Shown here one piece after another: positions 50,564-62,867 of a stretch of DNA of 64,000 nucleotides. The translations under genes were made by a program, and so were the position numbers. Source of the DNA: Styela clava (lineage: Eukaryota; Chordata; Ascidiacea; Stolidobranchia; Styelidae); NCBI RefSeq assembly GCF_964204865.1, contig NC_135250.1, positions 27,457,395 to 27,521,394 on the forward strand. The letters run 5' to 3'. The first letter of the stretch is position 1. The number at the start of each line of letters is the position of its first letter. The notes below the pieces were generated by a model. The model was not told the DNA's origin. It saw nothing but the letters and a program-made list of their open reading frames with translations, and ran no database searches.

Positions 50564-51384
50564 TATACTAAAAACAATTTTAATTGTAAATAAACTGACA
50601 ATATTTAACAAATGAATTCATTTTTGTAGACGCTAAAAACTAATATATTTCAACTACTACAATTAGCAATTTTAATTTTGATCAAAGATAACAACCAAAC
50701 TATGTTATTATGGACTGCTTTCCGTTACAGAAGCTGACGTTAAAGCCACGCATGTATGGAACGAATACGGTGCCTCGGGCACATAATTTAACAGTTGTTC
50801 AAACTTGACTAGTTTCTAAATGTTCTATAGTAGTAATTGTCCAACATTTTGCACTTGATTATACATAATTACCTCGGCTCTGCTTTATTTTTTTATCAAC
50901 CTAGTTATTATATGTAATTTAAGCTTAAGTTCGTTTTCAATTTTTCATTATAATCTGGCTTAATTAAAAATGTATTAAGGGCTTCACGTTTAAAATATCA
51001 TGTAATAACTATTTTACAAAATTAGTGTTTATAGATGAACACTCACACATATATATATATATATATATATACATATTACTCATTATTATGACACAGTTTA
51101 TTTATGGAGCTAAACTGCTTTGCCTACTAAGTCACACCAAAAATCGCAAAAACAGCTTAAATGGAATTCCGTATCAATTCCAATACCTATCTACTTCATT
51201 TTTAGTACATTTTTCTATGATCACTTCGGCGGTATCGCCTCAAATCATTTTCTATTAGCCATAACTTTTTGGTGTAATATATTGTTACGTCCCGAAAAAT
51301 AATCGAATGGCAGATAAACTACAAATACATTTGTGTTTCGTGAACTGTGTATAAACATGTTAACATGGTCCTTCGTGAACGTGA

Positions 51385-52110
51385 TTCAAAACAAGAAACA
51401 GCAAAACGCGTAGAGTCTTGTTGAAGCTCGCTCTACTAATAGTGTATCTGAATGTGGAGATCGTTCTTTTAATCATGACGAAAATGTCCCAACTTATGAC
51501 GAGCCGAAAATTTCTTTATTTTGCAAATTTTAGGTAATATGAAATCAACTATCACGTTTAATTATTTTAATATCTTTGGGATGAGAACAGCACCTTTTCA
51601 TACCAGATACCAGATATAACACACGGTACGTTTGTTGCGAAGGCATACAATTACAAACTCTGATACACGATTTTTAGTACACATAGCCACTGGCTTCATG
51701 GTTACATATGACTCAGCATCAAAGAATGGCATTATATCTGCAAGGGTACAATGCAAACTGATGCATCAAAACAGAAAAAGTGTAATAGTATTAGTGATTT
51801 TTCACATTGGCGATTAATATTTTTATAGTGTGTATTGATATTTGGTATATAGAAATAAAATTCAATGAGATTTTTTAGTTCATAGAATGAATATTCGCAT
51901 ATAGAGGCTGAACCAATATACATCATAAATACAAATAACAGCAAAAATAAAATATATGAAATTCAATATTGCAGGGGTCAAACTATGACAAATATTTTTA
52001 ATGAAAAATTACTGTCACATACTAATACTTATGTCTCTTTGGTATTTTATTCAAAATATGACATAAAGAAGATAATAAATTTTAAATATATAAAAAATTT
52101 CAAAACATTG
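51385..52110. repeat. Long dispersed repeat, copy 1
   Basis: Matches the right end of the window over several blocks in the same order: CTTGTTGAAGCTCGC, TTTATTTTGCAAATTTTA, GTAATATGAAATCAAC, TGATACACGATTTTTAGTA, GCCACTGGCTTCATGGTTA, ATAGAAATAAAATTCAATGA. Other copies: 61845-62811 and 62868-64000. No coding frame recognised; superfamily unknown. Confidence 0.75.
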
Positions 52111-52379
52111 AAATAAATGTGCTTGTGCTTAGCTATAACAACAGCCATTTATTAATGAACACTTACGCTAACAAAATATCTATTCTTTATTCAAATGTAC
52201 CTATTGAGTACAATTTTGAGCAATTTAGCGATATATGATAATAGATTTTAAGAGGACTATAAGGAGGATATGACATACATAAAGAATGAATCTCGATGCT
52301 ATTTTTCAACAGTGTTGACTGCCGTCACAATTATAAGACGCATAAAGTATTGACTTGAATGATAGTGTCTCTTCATACA

Positions 52380-52740
52380 ATATAATCCTACAATACAAAT
52401 TGACGCATCGAAACAGAAAGAGTGTAAGAGTTTTTTTTTAAATTTGCGCACTTGCGCATGTGGTGCATTGGGTAATGCTATTTAGTACATAGAAGCAAAA
52501 TCCATTGTGATATTTTGGTTCATTGGAAGTTCTCATATGGAAGCTGGAACAACAGATTCCGAAAATAAGCATAACGGTTATCAACATTGCATGAAGAAAC
52601 TCCAGAGTGTGAATATGAAGTGTGATTAAGAAAATAGTTCTTGATTAATTCAAATATTTGAAATACAATAATAATAACAAACATTTTGATAAAAAGGTAA
52701 TGTCACATACTGATAATATCATGTGTGATTTGAACTGCAG
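52380..52740. repeat. Long dispersed repeat, degenerate partial copy
   Basis: Shares ATTGACGCATC-AAACAGAAA, then TAGTACATAGAAG and ATGTCACATACTGATA with the 3' half of the repeat at 51385-52110. It is in the same orientation directly downstream, so the two form a decayed tandem. Confidence 0.5.
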
Positions 52741-54094
52741 TCAACTTGTTGCGCTCCAGATGAGGGTAAGCATACGAGAAATTTACGAGTAGAGGTGCAT
52801 AGAATATGGGTACCACATTTGTGTACCTTACCTGCAATGATTCTAAAATTTCCAAACTTTTTATAAAAAGAGTATCAAAAGTGGTTGTAATAAATGTGTA
52901 TCTTATTTTCAGAACGTTTTTTTTTTCAATTTTAGCAGGACTCTGCGGCGCAACATTATGGTCCACCACTGATGTGCCAAGAGCTGCTGAAACTTTAATA
53001 TTAATTTAGTAGAATACAGTGAAGCAGTTCAGCTCGATACGAACATAAAAGCAAGCATGAGGTAGTGTAAAACATGTTCTTATATAATTGCATTGTGGGT
53101 TCACCGACAGTAAATCGAAAGTTCAAAAGACCACATTTTAATATAATATCCATAAATATTCATGTTTAAAGGTGTCGCACATCTAATTATTTTTAAACTT
53201 GCTGAACTTTCTATTTCTAGCCTTCCAGGAATCAATATTGCTCAACAAAATCTTCCATTAGGTGTGGATTGCTGCAATTGAGATTTGATGATAGTTTCAC
53301 TAGCAGATAGATATGTTGCATGTCTAAAAAAGTTTTAATAAAGTCAAATATCTAAATGTGTCCCTGTTTTAATTCACGGCGCTGAAGGAAATCCTACATA
53401 TTAGAAACTATAATGTTTTACTATGATGAGAATTATCAATACTTTTTGTTCAAACAAAGACAATTCAAATTGTAAGAAGTTCATCGAGCCATATTGTGTG
53501 CACTTCTGTTCAAAGATATATTTGAGCGTATCATATTATTTTATTGCATTTGTTTTATGACTGAGCTCTTTATGAAATGAAGCGCTTCAATTTACAAAAA
53601 AATAGAAACAATTTTTGTCTCAAAGATATTTCTGTAGTATAAATCGTTTTTTTTTTTTATGCAAAATCCAATGTATGGCAAACATTCATAATGCGAGCAC
53701 TTTCATTCCCGATATGCGTTAGTGGCAATCATATTACCAATGAGTATATTTGTTCCAGGTAGGAAACAAGTAAAAGAATACCTCAAGTAGTTTCTATTCA
53801 ATTGATACAGGAAGCAACGCAAGTGAAATGAGATTTATCGTTTTTTACTGGCATTTTGTTTCATAATATTTCAACGTTCTAAAGCGTCATTCAAAGTGTA
53901 TAGGTAATTTCCATAGGAAATATCTAAGCAAAAGCCATTTTCTTATATATGAGCTGTTATATTCTTTCCATTTTAGTGCAAGGGTGATATGCGAATCATG
54001 CGCATCAAAGTGTAAACGTTTCTTATAGAGAATGAAAATTATTATTCATCGTTACTTTACATGATAGCTGTAGGCAAGCATTGATAATCAAAAT

Positions 54095-57000
54095 ATGCAC
54101 TGTTTGATTGGATTTATTCTGGTATTCCTTGGTGAGTAACTGCAGTAAGTGCAATTTCATTACAATACAATTAATCAAACTACTTTTCTGTATTTATAAA
54201 AAATCGAAACTATCCCAACTACAATGTGAAGTTTGAATCGAAACATTATTATTACAAAATTATATAACTATTATATTTTGAATTAATTTGTTCGACTATT
54301 TTTATGTAGTGCGCGTGCATTGAATTATTGAAAGTCAAATGAAAAATCACTTTTCACCAATTTCAATTTGTTATGCTTCAGCATATATATAAGCGATAAT
54401 CAGTTCTCTTCAAGCGTGAACAATCTGTAACAAACCCATTTCAATAAAGTAATAATTTTTTTTTAAATCAGCAACAAAATACTTGAAATTAATGAATTTA
54501 AAGTTTTTGTTGGGAAATATAAATAAAATTATTGCCACAATTTTTTTTTATACCCAATCAAACACTTATGTTTTTTTGACTTTTATCTTCTTATGCTCTA
54601 TACCGGTGGTTTTCTAACGGTGGAACGTGCCCCGTACCAGGGGGTAGACAAATTTTTGAGGGGCGTGAAGCAAAATAAAATTAAAAATATTTGTTAGATT
54701 TGATTTTGCCCGCCTTATTTTGAATATTTAGATTTCTTTGTTTAGAGATTGCGATTCCATCCACGTATTTTCAATTTGTTTTTTAAATAAAACTTTCGTC
54801 TGAATATCTGTTATTTGTAGCTTATTGTTAGCTCATTATTTTTAAGGTGGGCGCGAGACGTGATACATTTTAAAACGGGGGCGCTCTATATGTTCTTGAG
54901 TTGGTATTGTAAACTAGTAATTAAACTGAAAAAGAGCTCTATATCATGATTTATGACAAGGAAATAAATACTAAGCTAATGCACTATTGTATATTACTTA
55001 TAAATACTAAGTGAATTGGTAATATTGACTAACACCATACTAGCGGGTTTCAGCGGTTTCTGATTTTGGGCAATAAAACTCTTATTTCAGGTTTGATATC
55101 GTGTTCAAGAGCTAGCACCTGCGCAGATGGGAGTTCAATTAAGTACGAATCAGGAACAATAATGAGCCCGTCACAACGGGATGAATGCAAAGACAAAATA
55201 TGTTCATGGAGATTTCGGTTGATAATCGATGGATATTATACCACAAATGACAAATTACTTGTATTGAATATTTCGAAAAATTATGGCGTTGGAAATTCTG
55301 ATTTACTCTGGATCGAAGGAGAAGGTAAACAGAATAAATATGACATTAATTTATTAAAATGAATAAAAAGTAAAATAATTGATTACACCTACTTTGCCGA
55401 ACTAGTTTCAATTTCGCAAAAATACATTTTATTTATATTATTTTCTCTTATTTACACCAAGTGAAAACTTTGAAATTCAGGACTGAATTACAAAAATATC
55501 GATTTTGAATCAACATCTACTGTGTGTTTATCCTACTACATCTCTGATAAATGTTTGGAGGAAATAAAAACTCTTCAGTGGAATGCTCTTCAAGTACAAG
55601 AAGACATCATACTCAAATTTAAATGCGAGCCAAGCAGATTCCAGTTTACTATAGACTATGCGATTTATCCTTGTGGTATGTAGTTTGTTGTAAGAAAAAT
55701 TGAAATTTTAAACGTCGTTTTCGAAAACTTCAATAATATTGAATTCTACTTTTTAAAACTGTCTATTTTTGTTTCTTTTATAATATTCGGTCACTTCAAA
55801 TGTGTTCAGATGAAACTATAGTTTTCGTAGCAGCATAACGAGATCCGCATACAACTTGGAATAATTAATTTCTCACTTAAATTTATTGAAATATAATATC
55901 TGAAATTTTTAACATCATATGTTGGATATCACTTCCGTTCACCAACCATTTTTACAAAAGAACTTATTAAAATAACTCAAACTACTTTTATTTAAGAGAA
56001 CACGTGCAAAGATATTTCGATATCTAATTCTAATGGAACAATTCAAAGTCCTAAAAACAAATCGGAATGTGACCAAAGAGTATGCACATGGAAGTTTAGT
56101 TTTTCTACTTATGGTCAAGAGAATACAGCAGAAATATTAATTCTCAACTTTACTGGAACTACAAGTGCAAAATATAGAGAAATGCTGTGGATTGAAACAT
56201 CAGGTATAGTGTATTTTATACTAAACGCATTTTGTTGAATATCAGCAATTAGTTCAAATTTTGAATTATTGCCTGAATTTCATAAATTAGACGCAAGAAT
56301 TTTTTTTTATGTTTAAATATAGATCCAATTTTAGGTTCTTTGCAATTTTTGGCTAAATAAATATCAAAAACTAAAGATTTTTAGGTTCAGTGTTTTTACT
56401 CAATAAATTTATTCAAGCGTTTAACATAAGCAAAATATACCAACTTTTGGCGTTAAATTGATCGACAACTAAAGATCGTTTGAGTTTTATTTACTTAAAT
56501 TTTTTTTTACCTGTGTTTGTTTAGAAGGCTATAACAAACATATCAACTTCAGCTCTGACGCGAAATTTGTGTGTATGATATACTACATGTCTCATGATGG
56601 GGGATTTGACGAACCAAATTGTGTTACTCAAATAGTGGACACTTCTGAAATATATCTGAAATACATGTGCGAACCATCAATAATTCAATTTAGATTGGAA
56701 TATATTAATTTTGGTAGGCTCAGATTTATTTTTGATAATAACGAATAAGCAAATATATTACAATTATCTATGTAAAAATTCGGAAACAATATTAACACAA
56801 AACACTTTCCATTCTATATACGTTTTGGCTTTCAAACATAACAAATGGTTACTTTGATTTTGTCAGAAAAAAACAATAAATTAAAATTATGAACAAATAA
56901 TTATTAAATACACTATAGTAAAACAATATTTGAACAAGCTAAAGAATTCATATTTTTAGTAATTTAAGAAATTGCAATAAATATTTTAATTCTTTCGACA

Positions 57001-57750
57001 GGTAATCGATATTCCGGCTTAACATCCGAGGAAGAATTTATCATCATGTTAACATGTGCTCTGTCCGGTTATATATTAAACATGACCTTGATATTATTTG
57101 TCATAAAAAACAAGAGGAGGCAACAAAATACTCAAAATCGTGTTATTGATTCAATTGGGATGTCTTCAAATTTGCAAAATACCGTTGACTCAGTAAATTC
57201 AAATGAAGAGCGTGAAAACACCTCACATATCGATAACTCGCCAACATCTGCTCCAATCACCCCCGAGTGGTAGGCATAGTTTTGTTACACAAGATTATTA
57301 CCTTTATTCAGTTGTTTTGAGCACATGCCACAAATCTTCATTATTAATTTTGTTTTTATATGATTTATTAATGGTTCGGTATCGGTTGTTAATCAATCAG
57401 CGTTTAGTTTATACTAAGCCTATATATCCCTATTTTTTCAAAACAATGCTACGCTTAATTAACTAACAATTTAATCGAGCATATAAATATTCTGCGACAG
57501 CTAAATATTTTTCGCCATTTCACAGAGATGATTCACAGTTTAATCAATTTTTAGCGATCAGAACCAGACACCTGACTCAAATAAATTCTTACTCCGTCGT
57601 TTGCCTAGTCTTCCCTCGATGGATTTACCAAATATACAACGTAGGTCGGATGTCTCATTTGAAAATATTTACGAAAAACTTGTGAAATTGGATACTACAT
57701 TTGATGAAACGGTAGAAGAACTTGAGGAATATTTTCAATTTGAAAAGTAA
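54095..57750 (+). CDS. Single-pass receptor with two CUB-like repeats, 441 aa
   Basis: Exons: 54095-54131 (signal start MHCLIGFILVFLG), 55091-55324, 55481-55675, 55997-56203, 56525-56713, 57002-57269 (TM), 57555-57750 (stop TAA). The first five junctions are all phase 1, the last phase 2. Exons 2 and 4 encode CUB-like modules with matching landmarks (SGTIMSPSQRDECKDKICSW and NGTIQSPKNKSECDQRVCTW, then LLWIEGEG and MLWIETSG). Exons 3 and 5 encode a second paralogous module (VCLSYYISDKC and VCMIYYMSHDG, KFKCEPSRFQF and KYMCEPSIIQF). The TM helix (about 298-320) is followed by KNKRRQQ. The tail ends with IYEKL (Tyr416) and EYFQF (Tyr436). If the last intron is retained, the protein stops at PEW. 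Function unknown; recognition or adhesion is plausible. Confidence 0.88.
54604..54902. mobile_element. hAT-type element, second copy in first intron of CUB-like receptor
   Basis: Starts CGGTGGTTTTCTAACGGTGG and runs GGGGGTAGACAAATTTTTGA, collinear with the element at 34299-34610 (shared TATTTGTTAGATTTGAT, CCATCCACG, TAGCTTATTGTTAGCT, GCGCGAGAC). Diverged and without coding capacity. Confidence 0.75.
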
Positions 57751-59374
57751 GAACAAAATTGTATCGTTCTCTATCTAGCTTTACGGGTTCTCAACAAATG
57801 ACTCGAGATCACCAACTCATAATATCAGTTAACATAAAAAGCACACTGTACAGTAGAACAGTTACAAGAGAAATACCTCGTTTTGAAATGACAACGAAGG
57901 TAATCAAACACAGGTAGCGAGCGCTCTAGGATATATCGTGTCATGTCGTAACACCCCCTTTTTATAAAAATGTATTAACGCATCAATGTTTGAGGTCCTC
58001 ATTTTTATATATTAAGAAAAATCCAAATGTTTTCATTCTTTATATCAACATGCAGAACCACGGAAGAATATGCTGTTCAAATCTTTCACTAAAGAATTAT
58101 TCTTGATATTTTTAATAAAAACGGAAGACTATATGTATATATCTCAAGTCGGAAGTGAAACAATTGTGAATTCTATATTAGGGATTCGATCGTGAATATT
58201 TATATTGTAGTTCAATTTGTGAGTTAGTCAAATATTGGTAAGAACATGTTTAGGGTATTTTTTTTTTGCTTTTAGAAACTTTTATTTGCTTTATATAAGA
58301 TAAATTTCAACAGATTTGAGTTCACGCAATGTATTGTTTTCATTATATTTAAATTAAATAATAGGACACAGTTACAAAAGCATATGTTTTTATGTCTCAA
58401 TTACAGTATAAAATTTAAATAAACTCGAAGTTCAAAAATTTGACATTGATTGGAAATTATAATCATATTACACAATATCGATGAACAAACTCCTACTGAA
58501 ATCGGAGTACTTCGAATAAATATTAATTTGTTTTCAAACTGAAACTAAAGAACACACATGCAGATCATTTGTTTATTGTCGTCTTCTGCAAAAATAATCG
58601 CTTTACTCTCTGGATATTTGTAATTAAAGTTGACTTATCTGTTTTTTCCGAATTTTTTTCTTACCATGTTTTTTTAACGGGAGTAAAAATGAAACCTTAT
58701 GAAATAGATAACAATTGTATTTTTACATATGTCATGCATTTCTAGTGAGATGGACTATTTTATTTGGTCATATTTAAATTCATTTTTAGACGTATAAAAC
58801 AATGGTGTGCAAATGAAAAATAATATTTTGTCAAACTAGTAAAATATTAAATATGTATATTTTTTACGAATAAAAGAGTTTGGCCAAGTCGTTTTTTTTG
58901 ACATAGACAAAATTACTTTTAATTGCTTGTAGAAACTTTGTATAATATACTTGTTTTAACAAAACATCGTGTCATTTAATACAGATGATAATGCTTTTAC
59001 GAGAGTAGTAGATTGAAACCTTTTCATCAATTTTTAACCATATGTGAAGAAATCGTAATTAAAGTTTTAGAAATTAAAATGTTAACTTTAGCAATAAAAT
59101 ACTATATACATCAAAGCAGTTTTCTCTATTTATTTCATTAAAACGAATACTTCTAAGAATTTGGATTGAAAAAATAACATCACAGAAAACAAAAAAATAT
59201 TAGACGCGCTTGGCGAGTATTCAAACGATTCAGCAGCAAATTGATTATGAAGCTTTGTGTCCCAGGGTCATAGCACACAGGACTGAATGTATTTATGTCT
59301 CGTGTTATAGTTCTAACATGAACAAATCAAACAAGAACGCATACTTTGGGATAATGATATGAAAATGAATACAT
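57751..59374. other. 3' flank of CUB-like receptor
   Basis: AT-rich, no gene. AATAAA at 58114-58119, about 364 bases past the stop, is the likely polyadenylation signal. Confidence 0.4.
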
Positions 59375-60154
59375 CAGGGGTCGGCAAACTGCGGCCCGCG
59401 AACAAATTTTTTGCGGTCCTCAAGCGACTTTTAATTCATAAAACAAAAATTGATCTTTAAATGTATCGTATCCATGTTAATTTATGTGGTAACAAGTGCC
59501 GCTGTTCGTCGCTTGTTTTATAACGAGTTGCGTCAGTCGTAAGTGATTTACTTTATGAACGTTCCATCGTTGGTTGTAATTATAAAATTTAAAAATGTCT
59601 GAAAGGGAGGAAAATTTTCGACGAGGGCCGAACATTCCAAAGTGCTTCAAAGGAAAAATATTTTTCTTTCTTGCGCGTTTTAAAACCAGTTTGCTTGAAA
59701 TGCCACGTCAGCATCGCAGGTATTAGGGTATTTGATGTTAAACGTGTAATTGCGAAAACAAAATTCGACACCGAGACCCCGGGCTGCGCCACTGCTCATC
59801 TGTGCGACAGTGTAAAACGTGAAGTGTATACGTTCGAGAGCACTTATTGGTGTGAGATCTAAAATATAATAAAATAAGTACAACCAAGTTGCCGCTTTGA
59901 CCAGGACACAGAAAGCAACAACATCCTTAACACTGTTAATAAGTAAAAACAATGTATTGTTTGATAAAATATATAGAAAAGGCCATATACACGTCTCACT
60001 GTTACAGCCTTTTAACACAGCAATAGAAGGTGCTTGTGCACCATAATTTGAAGGTATGTGTGGCGATTGTTCATAGTCGGAAATTAATGCGGCCCGCACC
60101 CTAGCGGGCAAGTGGATATTTCGCCCGCGAGTACATAAAGTTTGCCGAACACTG
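59375..60154 (+). mobile_element. 780-bp hAT element with relict BED-finger transposase start
   Basis: Ends CAGGGGTCGGCAAACTGCGG and, inverted, CAGTGTTCGGCAAACTTT. Flanks share TACAT (5 of 8 positions of the expected 8-bp duplication). Within it, plus strand 59671-59790 reads LKPVCLKCHVSIAGIRVFDV followed by KRVIAKTKF, resembling the CxxC...KRH zinc-finger start of hAT/ZBED transposases with the first His position changed to Val. The frame then loses the family, so this is an internally deleted relic. Confidence 0.8.
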
Positions 60155-61844
60155 ATTTACATTATAAACAGAAAGGTTATGAAGATGATCACGTTTTAAT
60201 TTCCGAGTACAACTAGTTTGTGGAATGAAATGTGATATTTTATAGGAATATAACGTCTGTGACATTCGCATTGACGTTACATTTTTCGACGAAAACTTCA
60301 GTTTTGCTGGATTGAGTAATACGTATATAAACAAATAGAAAAAAACATTTAGAACTAATGTTTCACGGATTTATACATATATTTTACATTCATCTACAGT
60401 CGCATTCAATTGCAAATTTGCACTACATGTTTGAAAATTAGTCAGCTTGTTTTGACATGTTTTTGTTCCACTTCAACTATTTGAGGATTAGTAAAAAACA
60501 CAAAGATAGCATTTTAATACTTCAATAGAAATAACTCACTCTTGTATGAAACATTCACAATGAAATATCATATGTTCAGAATAACTTTGCTACGTTATGC
60601 AATTGAAATGTGAAGGCGTGAATATTTGGTCGGATCAATGAATATTATCTTGAAAAAGGCGGTTGTAGTTTGAATATATTATTTGAATTCGATCATTGGA
60701 TGACAACAACATTTTGTGAATACTTTGTCATAACATTTCATAATGTGATTGCATATATCAATGGGTTATAAAGCTATATACCTAAATTTTAAAGGAAATA
60801 CATATATATATTTTGTCGTGGAAAAAACGAAACTAATTGTGAGGCTTGCATGTAATCGCTTCACTTGACATAAATATATTTGTCTAAAGCAGTCTTACTC
60901 TCTTCCGACGGAACGTTACAAAAATGCAGAGTTATGGTTAAGTCTTTTAGGTATTTAATGTAAATTGTTAGGGAACCGTAACTGTTTCAAGTACTAGTTT
61001 ATGTATAAATACTTTCTAAAGCCAATAGGCTGAGCGCAAATGGAAATAAAAACAAAGTATTTCTGGATCGCGCCATTGTTTATTCTTTATAACTATTACT
61101 TTTATATGTCTTTTTTTTAAGTTCATCTTATAATTATTCTTTCCTGGTATGTAACATCGAATGTATATATATGAATGGGTGGTGTAAACCGCACAAGTTT
61201 CTTGAAACATTGTTGGAAAACACGTGTCTACAATTTGTCGAGTTGTTTCAAGTTGGTAAAAGGCAAACTATGTTAATTTTACTGAACATGACGCCATTAA
61301 ATTTTGCACTTGTTTAAACTTATTTTAATACAAGTAAAATTGTCTGTTTCTATTTTCCGTTTGTAAATAAACTTTCCAACATTACAGTTAAATATTTTTT
61401 GAGTTGGCTATATTTTAGTAAAGTTATTACTTTCAAAAAATTTCTGTATGGAATTTTTTGAAATTTTGAATGTGTTCTAGCTCCTTTTTTTAATGAATTA
61501 TTAGTGATATTGGTAGGAATTTAGATTTTTAGATTTTCAGAAGTTGTCTAGTTTAATTACAGTGGTTACCAATTTTTAAAAATTTAAAGGATTATTCAAG
61601 TTTTACAAAATGTTTGAATTTTTCAACAAAAAACTAACAATATTGATTAGTTTTGAAGTATTTGGTGTCTGACTTGAGCCATAGAAATGTTGAGTTGTAT
61701 AATTAGCTATTTTAAATAGTTTTAAACAATTTTGGGGTTTAATACCCCTTTTCTTTAAAGGATAGCATATAAATATAATATATGAATGTGTATGAAATGT
61801 TAAATATATACATATTGTTCAATTTGGCAGGCAATTTTGTCGTT
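60155..61844. other. Intergenic AT-rich sequence
   Basis: No gene, RNA or repeat recognised. Confidence 0.4.
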
Positions 61845-62811
61845 TTTGTGGGTTTCTATAAACATAGGTGTACGTCTGGGAGCGCAAAATTTTAGGAACC
61901 AAATTGAATATTCAACCACAAGTATATCTTTTTCAATGGCTTCCATATAATAGATATAAGACACGATATAGCTTGATGCGGGGGAAGACAATTACAAATT
62001 CTGATACACGATTTTTAGTATACGAAGCCACTGGCTTCATGGTTATATGAGACTCAGCATCCAAGAATGGCAATAAATTTGCAATGGTACAATGCAAATT
62101 GACGCATCAAAACAGGAAACTTTTAAAGAGTATTGGTAATTTTACACATTGGGGAATTATATTTTATAGTACGTATGTCTGTTAGATATATAGAAATAAA
62201 ATTCAATGAAATTTTTTTAATTCATAGAATGAATATTCGCATATAAAATTTGAACCAATATACACCATAAATACAAATAACAGTAAAAATAAAACGTATG
62301 AAATCAATAATGCAGGGTTCAAACTATGACAAATATTTTAATGAAAAATAACTGTCGGATACTGATATTAATGTCTCATTTGTATTTAATTCAAAATATA
62401 ACTTAATGAAAGTATCTTAAAATTTCTGAAACATTGAAATTGTTGCACTACGTCTCTTGTTGAAATCTGCAACAGCATTTGGGTTATTATTTTGCGCTTC
62501 CGATAAGGATAATTCATCTTCGTGAGTTTTCAAAATATCATTGATTGCATTTATTTTTGCTACTATATATGTCATTATGCAACCGCACCGGATTTTTTCA
62601 GGATGAATTTGGGATCAACGATTATCACAATAAAGCCAATTTTGCGCAAATAATATTTATTTTTCCACCGGCGGACTAAGGCAGATGTAGACGCAATTAT
62701 TTTTTTATTTTCATTACATAAATTTAAGACGATAGAACGCCCGCATATGGCGCCATACAAAGCTTTTTGACTCGAATAATTTTGAAAAGCGTGCATGCTC
62801 TATTTTTTGTC
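61845..62811. repeat. Long dispersed repeat, copy 2
   Basis: Same family as 51385-52110. Begins near GTACGTCTGGGAGCGC, includes TGATACACGATTTTTAGTA and GCCACTGGCTTCATGGTTA, and ends with a segment (GGATCAACGATTATCACAA, then CGGACTAAGGC) also present near 63910-63985. Confidence 0.75.
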
Positions 62812-62867
62812 AGAAAATTAACAATAAGTTAACAACAATTGACTGAAAAAATATTGTAACGTGTTTC

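Larger units (their letters stand above)
50564..54094. other. Intergenic region with dispersed repeat copies
   Basis: No gene recognised. Contains an AT microsatellite at 51049-51071 and two copies (one degenerate) of a long dispersed repeat, listed separately. Confidence 0.4.
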
